A stretch of DNA of 64,000 nt from an uncultured Christensenella sp. GTDB taxonomy: Bacteria > Bacillota > Clostridia > Christensenellales > Borkfalkiaceae. The stretch covers positions 1-64,000 of the forward strand of contig CAJTJC010000004.1 of the NCBI GenBank assembly GCA_910576655.1, in the 5' to 3' direction. The first letter of the stretch is position 1. Each line of letters begins with the position of its first letter. A program made the position numbers and the translations under genes. A model generated the notes under the pieces. The model worked only from the letters and a program-made list of their open reading frames with translations, was not told the origin of the DNA and did not search any database. This document shows positions 51,380-58,963 of the stretch, one piece after another.

Positions 51380-52668
51380 ATGAACAGTAAAGAGCGACAC
51401 GAACTCCGCTACCGACGACGCAAGGCGCGACGTGAAGAAAAGAAACGTAGCCTTGCAGAACAGTACGGAGATTTCGACAAAGTATTTACCTTTGAGAACC
51501 TATACGCGGCATACAAGGGATGCTGCAAAGGTGTAGGGTGGAAGGCAAGTACGCAACGGTACAAAGCGAACGTCCTGCTCAATGTGGTTGATACGCTCGA
51601 CCTGTTAAAGAGTGGCAAGTTCAAAAGCAAAGGGTTTTACGAGTTCGATATTATAGAACGTGGGAAGGAACGCCACATTAAAAGCGTTCACATCAGCGAG
51701 CGGGTAGTCCAGAGATGTCTCTGCGATTACTCGCTCGTTCCCATATTTAGCAATTCGTTTATCTACGACAACGGAGCCTGTATGAAAGAAAAGGAATAGA
51801 CTTTGCAGTAAACAGGCTTATCGTTCATTTACAGCGGCATTACCGAAAGTACGGCAATAACGGTTATGCGCTGGTATTTGATTTTTCTAAATATTTCGAC
51901 AGTATCAATCACGATAAGTTGAAGTCGATTATAGACGATAGTTACCCAGACAAGCGTTTGGCAGCATTTATCAAGCGTTTGGTGGACGATTTCGGCGGAG
52001 AGAAGGGGTTGGGTCTTGGCAGTCAAATATCGCAAGTCTCGGCGCTTCGCTTTCCGAATCGGTTAGATCACTATGTGAAAGAAGTTTTACATATCAAAGG
52101 TTACGGTCGCTATATGGACGACGGCTATATGTTACACCATAGCAAAGAGCATCTGCAGAAATGCCTTGCGGATTTGCGCGAAATCTGTGCCTGTCTCGGA
52201 ATAAGACTGAACGAAAAGAAAACGCAGATTATTAAAATATCTCGCGGTATTACGCTACGTGCAAAAAAGAAATTGTATCGCGGCGTTGTCTTTTTGAAAC
52301 GTAAGGTCTTTTTGTCGAATACGGGTAAAGTTATTGTTATTCCAGCGAGAAAGGGAATTGTAAAGGAACGCAGGAAGTTGAAGAAGTTGAAAATCAAATT
52401 CGATGCCGGCGAAAGAGAATTTTTCGACATTAAGCAATCTTACAATTCGTGGCGCGGACACATCAAGCATTGCAACGCAAAACGAACCTTGAAACGTATG
52501 GATAGATTATTTTACGAACTATTTTATAAGGAGACGAGTATGGAGGAGCCTGTTATTACAATAGAGAATATCTGTCAAGCCTGTGAAAAAGGGCCGTGCG
52601 AACAGCCCTGCGAATTATGGTACAAATGCCTTGAAGGAACTATTATCAAACCGGAGGATTTAGAATGA
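51380..52668 (+). CDS. DGR reverse transcriptase, split by a -1 frame change
   Basis: The gene makes the error-prone cDNA from TR. The two frames join if reading slips back one base at AAG 51791-51793, giving 429 aa: first frame to residue 138, then GIDFAVNRLI onward. It has FDFSKYFDSINH (catalytic Asp), LGSQISQ at 213-219 (the SQ form typical of DGR enzymes) and YMDD at 245-248. Read normally, the first frame stops at TAG 51797-51799, before the catalytic residues. Cause: programmed slip, mutation or sequencing error. The last 42 residues (from 52540) form a Cys-rich tail that has its own ATG with AAGGAG. Confidence 0.88.
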
Positions 52669-53012
52669 CTGTCAGCATTATTACGAGCATTATAGTGTGG
52701 GCAATTACGGGAGCGCTCGGCGCTTTCACGACCTATTTGGGAATGAGGTATAAAAAAGTGACGCGAGAAAACAACGCTTTGAAAAATGGTATGCAAAGTC
52801 TTTTGCGAAACAATATCATAGACGCGCACGACAAATATATGAAAAAGAAATATTGTCCGATTTATGCAAAAGAGTCTTTGACGAAGACGTATGATTCATA
52901 CCACGCACTGGGCGGAAACGGTGTCGTTACAAAATTGTATAACGATATTATGGCTTTGCCGGAGGAGCCGCCCGAACCGAGAAGAAAAAAGTCAGGAGGT
53001 AATGAAATATGA
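52665..53012 (+). CDS. Membrane protein, possible holin component, 115 aa
   Basis: One N-terminal membrane helix (IITSIIVWAITGALGAFTTY, about 5-24) and a charged cytoplasmic part ending in a basic Pro-rich tail. It overlaps both neighbours by 4 bp. Position after the tail genes suggests the lysis cassette, but I see no clear holin family match. Confidence 0.65.
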   Translation: MTVSIITSIIVWAITGALGAFTTYLGMRYKKVTRENNALKNGMQSLLRNNIIDAHDKYMKKKYCPIYAKESLTKTYDSYHALGGNGVVTKLYNDIMALPEEPPEPRRKKSGGNEI

Positions 53013-53332
53013 CTTGGGAAATTATTTTAACTGTGGTGTTCGCAATCTTGTCGATTGCGGGCATTTTGGTATCTTATTACTTTTATGTAAAGAATAAGAT
53101 TACAAAAGCGATTGCAGATGAGGTGGATAGCGCCGAAATAGACGACGCAACAGGGCCGGCAAAAAAAGCGGAAGTTATCGCTCAACTGCAAAAACTCATA
53201 CCTGCGGTATTAAAGCCATTTATAACTTACAAGATGCTTGATGCGCTCGTTCAGACCGTGTTTGATGGCATTGAACGATATGCAAAGAAGCAGGTTGAGA
53301 AGAAGTCGGAGAAAAAGGATGCGGATAGTTAA
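53009..53332 (+). CDS. Membrane protein, holin-like, 107 aa
   Basis: One membrane helix near the N-terminus (IILTVVFAILSIAGILVSYY, about 5-24), then a charged helical domain with a Lys/Glu-rich end. With the previous and next genes it forms a three-gene membrane cassette. A small tail-end location fits a phage holin; it is not proven. Confidence 0.65.
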   Translation: MTWEIILTVVFAILSIAGILVSYYFYVKNKITKAIADEVDSAEIDDATGPAKKAEVIAQLQKLIPAVLKPFITYKMLDALVQTVFDGIERYAKKQVEKKSEKKDADS

Positions 53333-53741
53333 GGGTATTCTTTTTTGGGCAATATCGCTTACGTGGGGCTTGCCTATGACGCTCATTGGAACAATTTGCG
53401 CGATTGCTCTCATTGTAACAGGACATAAGCCGCAACGGTTTCACTACTTCATTTATTTTGAAGTGGGATCGGGCTGGGGCGGCTTTGAAGCGGGCGGCTT
53501 CTTTTTTGTGAATAGACATCCGTCTTTGCATATAAGACAGCACGAATCGGGACACGGATTACAGAACATAATGCTCGGTGTTCTTATGCCGTTTCTCGTA
53601 AGCATCCCGTCTATGATAAGGTGCTGGTATAGAGAACTGATTATCAGAAGCGGAAAGAAAAAGTACAGCGATTTACCCGATTACGACGCGATTTGGTTTG
53701 AAGGTTGGGCGACGCGGCTTGGAGAAAAGCACTTTAAGTAG
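53319..53741 (+). CDS. Small membrane protein with HExxH motif
   Basis: The 140-aa product has two hydrophobic segments (about 5-34 and 83-100) and HESGH at 75-79, followed by FEGWATRLG with Glu128, a pattern of membrane zinc metalloproteases. It lies in the likely lysis cassette just before a terminator, where a cell-wall lytic enzyme is expected. No other lysin is recognisable nearby. Proteolytic or lytic activity is inferred from the motif only. Confidence 0.6.
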   Translation: MRIVKGILFWAISLTWGLPMTLIGTICAIALIVTGHKPQRFHYFIYFEVGSGWGGFEAGGFFFVNRHPSLHIRQHESGHGLQNIMLGVLMPFLVSIPSMIRCWYRELIIRSGKKKYSDLPDYDAIWFEGWATRLGEKHFK

Positions 53742-53769
53742 CGCGAATGTTCAAGGCATTTATAGGTAC

Positions 53770-53808
53770 GACCCCGTTATGTGTAACAGCATAGCGGGGT
53801 CTTTTTTT
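53770..53808 (+). terminator. Terminator after the lysis cassette
   Basis: GACCCCGTTATG pairs with CATAGCGGGGTC (one G-T pair) around an 8-base loop, followed by seven T residues. It ends the late/DGR transcript. Confidence 0.85.
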
Positions 53809-53857
53809 GTTTATTTGAGTTTTTGCAACATAAAAGATATTATTTTGCGCATAATGA

Positions 53858-53886
53858 TTGACAATTTGAATATAATATAGTAGAAT
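53858..53886 (+). promoter_or_regulatory. Promoter of the toxin-antitoxin pair
   Basis: TTGACA, a 17-bp spacer and TAGAAT lie 36 bp upstream of the antitoxin start. The layout equals that of the phage early promoters, but the spacer lacks the TTACAG/CTGTAA operator, so the module may be on in the lysogen or regulated by its own antitoxin. Confidence 0.8.
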
Positions 53887-53921
53887 GAAAGCATAAAATA
53901 AACTATATGGAGGTATTTATT

Positions 53922-54194
53922 ATGGCTACTGCTAAAATCAATGTTTGCGTTGATGAAGGAACGAAGCAAGCGGTTGAGGTGCTTTTGGATGAAATGGGGT
54001 TAAGTATGACCGCAGCAATCAATATGTATCTCAAAAGAATATTGATGGAGCAGGGTATTCCCTTTGATGTAAGCGCGAGAACTCCTAACGCAACGACTAT
54101 TGCGGCTATGGATGAGTTCGAGGAAATGAAGAAGAACCCCAGCGCATACAAGAGATACCCGAATTTCAAAGCCGCATTAAGCGAGGTGCTGTGA
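53922..54194 (+). CDS. RelB/DinJ family antitoxin
   Basis: The 90-aa product has the ribbon-helix-helix start (MATAKINVCVDEGTKQAVEV, then LSMTAAINMYLKRILMEQGI, about 27-46) of RelB/DinJ antitoxins. It binds toxin and its own promoter in known systems. It is followed 1 bp later by a YafQ-like toxin. GGAGG precedes ATG 53922. Confidence 0.9.
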   Translation: MATAKINVCVDEGTKQAVEVLLDEMGLSMTAAINMYLKRILMEQGIPFDVSARTPNATTIAAMDEFEEMKKNPSAYKRYPNFKAALSEVL

Positions 54195-54195
54195 A

Positions 54196-54468
54196 ATGCT
54201 TGAAGTAATACTTTCTAATCAGTTCAAGCGCGATTTACGGCTTGCAGCAAAACGCGGTTACGATTTGGATTTGCTTGACGAGATCGTAAACAAACTTGCA
54301 AGTAAAGAAGAGTTGCCGGAAAAGAACAGAGACCACAATTTGACTGGCAAGTACGCAGGATTCCGCGAGTGTCATATTCAGCCGGATTGGTTGCTTGTTT
54401 ACAGGACAGACGAAACGGCATTGATACTGTTTCTTTCCAGAACGGGAACTCACGCGGATTTGTTCTAA
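54196..54468 (+). CDS. YafQ family mRNA-interferase toxin
   Basis: The 90-aa product matches YafQ/RelE-like toxins: FKRDLRLAAKRGYDLDLLDE, LPEKNRDHNLTGKYAGFREC and HIQPDWLLVYRTD (about 40-70), including His and Asp residues of the active site. It is translationally linked to the antitoxin. A TA pair in a prophage can stabilise it or block other phages. Confidence 0.9.
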   Translation: MLEVILSNQFKRDLRLAAKRGYDLDLLDEIVNKLASKEELPEKNRDHNLTGKYAGFRECHIQPDWLLVYRTDETALILFLSRTGTHADLF

Positions 54469-54482
54469 ACGCAAAGAAAATT

Positions 54483-54520
54483 GACCTTGTTATGAGTAAT
54501 TCATAGCAAGGTCTTTTTTT
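54483..54520 (+). terminator. Terminator after the toxin-antitoxin pair
   Basis: GACCTTGTTATGA and TCATAGCAAGGTC form a 13-bp stem (one G-T pair), 5-base loop, then a run of seven T residues. Confidence 0.85.
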
Positions 54521-54648
54521 ATGCCGTAAAACCAAAAAAATAAGCGCTCACGGCTATATGACGCAATCAAAAAATGAAGTTCTTATAAACTATCGGCAAG
54601 AGAATAAAAAGGCATACAATCGAAACCAGAAGTCTATACGCAATATAC

Positions 54649-54685
54649 TTTCCTATACTATCTATGATTTCCTATTCTTTCCTAT
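54649..54685. repeat. Array of TTTCCTAT sites
   Basis: TTTCCTAT occurs at 54649, 54668 and 54678. On the minus strand these are ATAGGAAA, as in the array at 31659-31721, and about 90 bp around them show diverged similarity to that region in the opposite orientation (shared AGTACAtAAAGTATAG-like stretch). The 393-bp gap 54521-54913 otherwise holds only the promoter at 54835. Confidence 0.5.
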
Positions 54686-54834
54686 ACTTTGTGTACTTTC
54701 GTGGCAGAAATAAAGAAATATCGTTTTTATCGAAACGAAAATAACGCGAAATGTGTTTTTCTGTGCCAGAAATATGCTTGAATACACAGTAATAAAAATT
54801 TTCAAAAAATATTTGCAAAATACATAAATTCCGT

Positions 54835-54863
54835 TTGACAATTACAGTTCTGTAAGTTAGAAT
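54835..54863 (+). promoter_or_regulatory. Repressor-controlled promoter of the small-gene operon
   Basis: TTGACA (54835-54840), 17 bp with TTACAG-TT-CTGTAA at 54842-54855, and TAGAAT (54858-54863). The 29-bp core is the same as at 14618-14646, so the CI-like repressor or Cro should also control the operon starting at 54914. Confidence 0.85.
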
Positions 54864-54913
54864 GAAAGTACAAAATACATATTACATATCGGCAAGACCG
54901 AAAAGGAGTTTCA

Positions 54914-55270
54914 ATGAAAGCATTACCCATCGAAGTTTATGTTACGAAAAGGCAAAGAGATTGCGATTGCACGAACGGCGGCATCAGCAGCAAGTATGAA
55001 GAATTGTTGTTAGTATGCGATGAAGGTTATGTAACAATCGACGAAGAGAACCTGCCTGAAAATTTGGTAAAGATCAGCGAAAGCCATTGCGGGTTCTCGA
55101 CCTACAAGTTTATAGAGCCGGTTGCAAGACCGCAGCATCTTGGTTGGATGTTCGGCGGGAATCTCGCTTACAGCAGCGATAGCAGATATAGCAGAATGGC
55201 GGAACAGCCGCTGCCCATTCACGACAGACAGGAAACGCAGGAAATGTACGACCTGCTCACGAGTGATTAA
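54914..55270 (+). CDS. Hypothetical phage protein, 118 aa
   Basis: First gene after the repressor-controlled promoter, with AAGGAG before the ATG. Features: YVTKRQRDCDCTNGGISSKY near the start with clustered Cys, then an acidic domain. No family is recognised. The downstream genes follow closely and likely share its transcript. Confidence 0.65.
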   Translation: MKALPIEVYVTKRQRDCDCTNGGISSKYEELLLVCDEGYVTIDEENLPENLVKISESHCGFSTYKFIEPVARPQHLGWMFGGNLAYSSDSRYSRMAEQPLPIHDRQETQEMYDLLTSD

Positions 55271-55281
55271 CGGAGGTAAGT

Positions 55282-55449
55282 ATGAAGAAGTTTCTTTGCG
55301 GGTTCTACTGTGAGCCTTTAAGATGGACGGTAAGAGCAAGCTCGGAACAGAACGCGGCGGAAAAGTTTGCGAAGATGATTAAGCGTAAGCGGTTGCAGTC
55401 GGTAAGCGGCACGAAAGAATTTGTAGTGTTTGAAGCGACGGGGTATTGA
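55282..55449 (+). CDS. Small phage protein, 55 aa
   Basis: ATG 55282 follows CGGAGGT. The product (starts MKKFLCGFYCEPLRWTVRAS) is basic with a C-terminal beta stretch (KEFVVFEATGY). It ends 1 bp before the next start. No family is recognised. Confidence 0.6.
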   Translation: MKKFLCGFYCEPLRWTVRASSEQNAAEKFAKMIKRKRLQSVSGTKEFVVFEATGY

Positions 55450-55450
55450 T

Positions 55451-55633
55451 ATGAAAAGACCTATTGAACAGTACATAAAAGCGGCGAACGAAGACGGCGC
55501 ACAGAAAGTCATTGACGAGTTGCGCGAACGGGCGTTGCAAGTAAATCCGAATATGACCGAAAAGCAATGGCAGTTCCTAAAATGCTTTGTGCTTGCCAGC
55601 GCGATTGCGAAAGCAGAAGGAGTAATTGAATGA
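55451..55633 (+). CDS. Small helical phage protein, 60 aa
   Basis: Starts 1 bp after the previous stop. The product is helical with EDGAQKVIDELRERALQVNP (about 15-34). It overlaps the next gene by 4 bp. No family is recognised. Confidence 0.6.
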   Translation: MKRPIEQYIKAANEDGAQKVIDELRERALQVNPNMTEKQWQFLKCFVLASAIAKAEGVIE

Positions 55634-55821
55634 AAAAATATGTGTATGGTATGAGGTTGCGCGGGTTCTCTCTCGGATGTCAACCGATGGACGGCTTTAT
55701 CGAGCGGCGCGATAGCCTTACGGAAAACTTTTATGACGTGATAGTTTATTCGCGGTTGCTGACGGAGAAGGAATTGAAAGACTACGATTTGACGTTTATC
55801 GGAATGGAGGAAATGCAATGA
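55630..55821 (+). CDS. Small phage protein, 63 aa
   Basis: ATGA overlap with the previous gene. The product has RGFSLGCQPMDGFIERRD near the start and LLTEKELKDYDLTFIG near the end, a pattern of defence-mobile-element accessory proteins of unknown role. Overlaps the next gene by 4 bp. Confidence 0.6.
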   Translation: MKKYVYGMRLRGFSLGCQPMDGFIERRDSLTENFYDVIVYSRLLTEKELKDYDLTFIGMEEMQ

Positions 55822-56144
55822 GCATCGAAGAAGTAGTAGGTTTAGCAAATAAGTACATAGCGGAAGGAAGTAGCGTAGAGTTACACGCAACAATTTTTCA
55901 CAGTTTGGTTCTGCGTGTTTTTCGCGGCAGTCAATATCTCGGCGGGTATTGGGAGAATGTTGCGAAGACGGAGAACGACAAGTTTTTTGGAACGATAAAG
56001 AGTCGAAAGTACAAATGCAATCGGAAGTTCGTAGTAACAGACGATTGGAATATCGACTTAACTCCTTGCAACGGCGAGTGCATTGCGGAAACCCGTCCGG
56101 GAAATTTCGTAGACTACACGAAAATTTGCAATTTGAGGGATTGA
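55818..56144 (+). CDS. Hypothetical phage protein, 108 aa
   Basis: ATGA overlap with the previous gene. Beta-rich middle part, four Cys residues, and a terminal CNGECIAETRPGNFVDYTKI (about 84-103). No family is recognised. The downstream start at 56147 is 2 bp away. Confidence 0.6.
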   Translation: MSIEEVVGLANKYIAEGSSVELHATIFHSLVLRVFRGSQYLGGYWENVAKTENDKFFGTIKSRKYKCNRKFVVTDDWNIDLTPCNGECIAETRPGNFVDYTKICNLRD

Positions 56145-56146
56145 AG

Positions 56147-56776
56147 ATGAAAGTATTATACAGGTATGAAGACGGCTGGCACAAGTTCAGGACGGAAGAC
56201 AAGGCTATCGGCTACGAGTGCGCGGTTGACAGTTTCAATGAAGCCGCTGCAAAGCTGAAAAGCAGATACGAGCTGGGCGAGGTTCAGATTATAGAAGAAG
56301 CGACGGGTAAAGAAATTCCGTTCTCGAAAGTTATCCGAAGGGTAGACATCGAAAAGATAGACTGTCAGCATTCCGCGTGGTTCGACGGTTACAGATACGA
56401 CGCGAAGGTTAAAACGAGCGTTGATGGCGGGAAGACGTTTTGGTATTGCGGTATCGGGAAAGAGTGTAAGACACTCAAAGAAGCGCGTGAGTATAAGGCG
56501 GCAATCGAGCATACGGAAAAAGACAGCAACATCCGTTACAGAGTTACGGAAGACCTGCAGAGCGGCGAGTTCGGAATGTACCGCGATTATACGGTTGAGC
56601 AATGGCGAAATCAAGCAATCGAATGGGCGACGATGGACGATAACGACGGGCTTGTAGAAACGCTTTGCCGGCTCGAACAGCACGAAGTAATGACCTACAT
56701 TGCGGAGTTATGGGGATTGAAGTTCCGTAAGGTACGCAAAGACAAAAAGAAATTGGAGGGCATCGAAGATGTGTAA
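56147..56776 (+). CDS. Hypothetical phage protein, 209 aa
   Basis: One of the longest in this block. It has YRYEDGWHKFRTEDKAIGYE at the start and a C-terminal helical part with DNDGLVETLCRLEQHEVMTY (about 164-183). No family is recognised. It overlaps the next gene by 8 bp. Confidence 0.62.
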   Translation: MKVLYRYEDGWHKFRTEDKAIGYECAVDSFNEAAAKLKSRYELGEVQIIEEATGKEIPFSKVIRRVDIEKIDCQHSAWFDGYRYDAKVKTSVDGGKTFWYCGIGKECKTLKEAREYKAAIEHTEKDSNIRYRVTEDLQSGEFGMYRDYTVEQWRNQAIEWATMDDNDGLVETLCRLEQHEVMTYIAELWGLKFRKVRKDKKKLEGIEDV

Positions 56777-56984
56777 TTGGAAGCAATCAAGAGGTGTAGG
56801 CTGGGAAATCAGAAAGGACGGAGGAATGACCGTTACCGTTGATAGTCCGTCAACCTTGTTCAATATGGTCTGGCAGATGACAGATCAGGAAACTGCAATC
56901 GAAGTAGACGGATGGGCGGAGCTTGCGACGGTTGGAGAAGTCTACGAAACGAGAGACATCGTAATAGAGGTGGTGGAATTATGA
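56769..56984 (+). CDS. Small phage protein, 71 aa
   Basis: The start overlaps the previous gene and the stop overlaps the next ATG by 4 bp. The product is acidic with WQMTDQETAIEVDGWAELAT (about 35-54). No family is recognised. Confidence 0.6.
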   Translation: MCNWKQSRGVGWEIRKDGGMTVTVDSPSTLFNMVWQMTDQETAIEVDGWAELATVGEVYETRDIVIEVVEL

Positions 56985-57196
56985 AGCGTGAGTGCGTCGA
57001 GATTTGTCCGCATTGCGAGCAAGAAATAACAAAGAAGTGGGACGTGGAGAAAAACGGATACCAGATTACCTGCCCGAACTGCGGGAAGAAGATTATGCTT
57101 TGCGACGAGTGCTTACATAGCGAAGATAATGAAGGTATGCGGTGTGATTGGTCGGAAGATCTCGGATGTTTCAGAAAGCCGAAGGAGACGAAATGA
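56981..57196 (+). CDS. Zinc-ribbon protein, 71 aa
   Basis: Paired CxxC motifs (ICPHCEQ, about 8-14; ITCPNCGKK, about 28-36) form a treble-clef-like ribbon, and further Cys follow (CDECLHSEDNEGMRC). It could bind nucleic acid or protein. It overlaps both neighbours by 4 bp. Confidence 0.65.
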   Translation: MKRECVEICPHCEQEITKKWDVEKNGYQITCPNCGKKIMLCDECLHSEDNEGMRCDWSEDLGCFRKPKETK

Positions 57197-57387
57197 TTTA
57201 CTTAAACTACTGGACCCCGAAGGGGCATTGTAAACGTAAGAAGTTCAAGACGGTAGAAGAAGCAAGAAAGTTCGGCGTGAAGTTGCGGAAAAAGGAAGGG
57301 TATATCGTTATGAAATACGGTTGCATACACGCCTACAAGCCGAACGGAGAAGCAACGACAATAGTTCAATACGATTTGTTTGAGTAG
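57193..57387 (+). CDS. Small basic phage protein, 64 aa
   Basis: The start overlaps the previous stop (ATGA). The product is basic with GHCKRKKFKTVEEARKFGVK (about 11-30), then a beta-rich end (EATTIVQYDLFE). No family is recognised. Confidence 0.6.
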   Translation: MIYLNYWTPKGHCKRKKFKTVEEARKFGVKLRKKEGYIVMKYGCIHAYKPNGEATTIVQYDLFE

Positions 57388-57394
57388 GTGGATT

Positions 57395-57577
57395 ATGAGC
57401 GCAGAGCAATGGAAAGAGGGCGGTAATTGCGACAAATGCCGTAGGAAAGCATATTGCACAAAGACCTGCACAGCAAAGAAGAGAAAGGCGAAAGCAATCG
57501 AACGTGCTGTTGGAGATGCGATTTTAAGAAGTATTTGCCCGCAGCTCGCGGATAAAGCAGATAAATTTAGATATTAA
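57395..57577 (+). CDS. Small Cys-rich basic phage protein, 60 aa
   Basis: Starts at ATG 57395 after TAGGTGG. It contains CDKCRRKAYCTKTCTAKKRK (about 12-31), a possible zinc knuckle, and a helical end. No family is recognised. Confidence 0.58.
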   Translation: MSAEQWKEGGNCDKCRRKAYCTKTCTAKKRKAKAIERAVGDAILRSICPQLADKADKFRY

Positions 57578-57588
57578 CGGAGGTCTCA

Positions 57589-57849
57589 ATGTTAAACAAA
57601 GAACAGTTGGCTTTGACTATGGAAATAGTCAATAGATCGGAGAAACTTGGGCTGATGCAGGGCGACAAGTTGACGGCGCTCATCGACTTGGAGAAAGCGA
57701 CGGAACGCTTCAATCTGCGGCTTGCAGATATGCTGAACGCGGACGACTTCAATTTCTCCCACGATTTCGTTCAAATCCAGAACGACATCAACAGGGCAAC
57801 GGGCGAGTTCAGCGGAAGGTTCTTGCCGCGATTTACGGGGGTTAAGTGA
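57589..57849 (+). CDS. Small helical phage protein, 86 aa
   Basis: ATG follows CGGAGGT. The product is acidic and helical (LALTMEIVNRSEKLGLMQGD near the start). It overlaps the next gene by one base. No family is recognised. Confidence 0.62.
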   Translation: MLNKEQLALTMEIVNRSEKLGLMQGDKLTALIDLEKATERFNLRLADMLNADDFNFSHDFVQIQNDINRATGEFSGRFLPRFTGVK

Positions 57850-58142
57850 TGTTCAGCGATAAGCGGTATGCGCCGATTGCGGCGGAATTGAAAGGCGTTG
57901 CAGAGCGGCTCGGAATGGAAGTCCACGAAGTTGAAGAGTCGATTTACCGCAAGGTTGAAGAGCGGTATCATCTTGAGGATATAAAAACGTGGTACGAAAA
58001 CGAAACTGGAAAGAACTGTTCGGCAAAAATGGCAAAAGCAATATTAACCGAATTTGAAGACGGCGAAGACTGTGGGTTGGATTTTTGGACGAACATCGAG
58101 AACGCCTACAAGCGATTAGAGGAGAAACGTAATGAAACTTGA
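57849..58142 (+). CDS. Hypothetical phage protein, 97 aa
   Basis: ATG overlaps the previous TGA. A helical product with a charged middle (VEERYHLEDIKTWYENETGK, about 34-53). It overlaps the next gene by 11 bp. No family is recognised. Confidence 0.6.
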   Translation: MFSDKRYAPIAAELKGVAERLGMEVHEVEESIYRKVEERYHLEDIKTWYENETGKNCSAKMAKAILTEFEDGEDCGLDFWTNIENAYKRLEEKRNET

Positions 58143-58503
58143 ATGGAACAACAAAGATGCGAACATCGGATTTTACGAGCTGGAATTAGAGCTTGAAGAC
58201 GGAACTAAAAGGGAGATAGTCGTATGGGACAATACCTGCGAATATCAAAAGCGTGAAAACGAGAAAGATCCAGCCCACGCAAGGTACAATCCCAGCGGGT
58301 TCAGAGTAAACTACTGTCACGGGTATTCGATGGAAGAATTTTTCGACGATACCCACACACTTGAAGAAGTAAAGATATGGGCTGAAAATTTCCTGCTTGA
58401 TAATCTCATAGAAGGTTACAAGGATATGCTTGCAAATCTCGAAACAGCCAGACGGCAAGCGGAATGGGCGGCGGCGTACAAAGAAGCAAGAGATAAGAGG
58501 TAA
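58132..58503 (+). CDS. Hypothetical phage protein, 123 aa
   Basis: GAGGAG precedes the ATG. The N-terminal half is beta-rich (NIGFYELELELEDGTKREIV, about 9-28) and the C-terminal half helical and basic. No family is recognised. Confidence 0.62.
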   Translation: MKLEWNNKDANIGFYELELELEDGTKREIVVWDNTCEYQKRENEKDPAHARYNPSGFRVNYCHGYSMEEFFDDTHTLEEVKIWAENFLLDNLIEGYKDMLANLETARRQAEWAAAYKEARDKR

Positions 58504-58508
58504 CGTAT

Positions 58509-58946
58509 ATGAACAGTTATACGGAATTAAGAAACAGACAGCAGGAAGAGTTTAATGCCTTTCCGCTCGGCGCGGCGTTCAGTAATGCACAGTTCGACGA
58601 AATGATGCGGAAGTGGGGGCTTGAGCCTACGGACACAGATAAGATTTATCGGTTGCCGGGTGGGGTGTTCCTTCGCAAGTCGGATTCGCCAGCGTTTGAT
58701 GAAATGGTAGAAAGACAGAGCAGGGAGCGCGAGCAGGCGATGGCGGCCGACAAGACGGGGCTGGGTTACATCAAAGATATGTTTGCGGCGGAACTTGCAA
58801 ACAACGAGTTCGGGTACACGTATGAGCTGGACGAAACGCTTGACGCTCTCGGTCTTACGCTTGACAAAGTAAAAGCAGATAAGCGATTGCGTAAAGGGCT
58901 GAATAAGGCTCTGAAAAAATACTACGACTTTAAGTACGAAATTTAA
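58509..58946 (+). CDS. Hypothetical phage protein, 145 aa
   Basis: The product is charged and helical, ending LRKGLNKALKKYYDFKYEI. AGAGGTAACG precedes the start. It lies 17 bp before DGR target 2 and may be co-expressed with it. No family is recognised. Confidence 0.62.
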   Translation: MNSYTELRNRQQEEFNAFPLGAAFSNAQFDEMMRKWGLEPTDTDKIYRLPGGVFLRKSDSPAFDEMVERQSREREQAMAADKTGLGYIKDMFAAELANNEFGYTYELDETLDALGLTLDKVKADKRLRKGLNKALKKYYDFKYEI

Positions 58947-58963
58947 TCAGGAGGTTTATAAAA

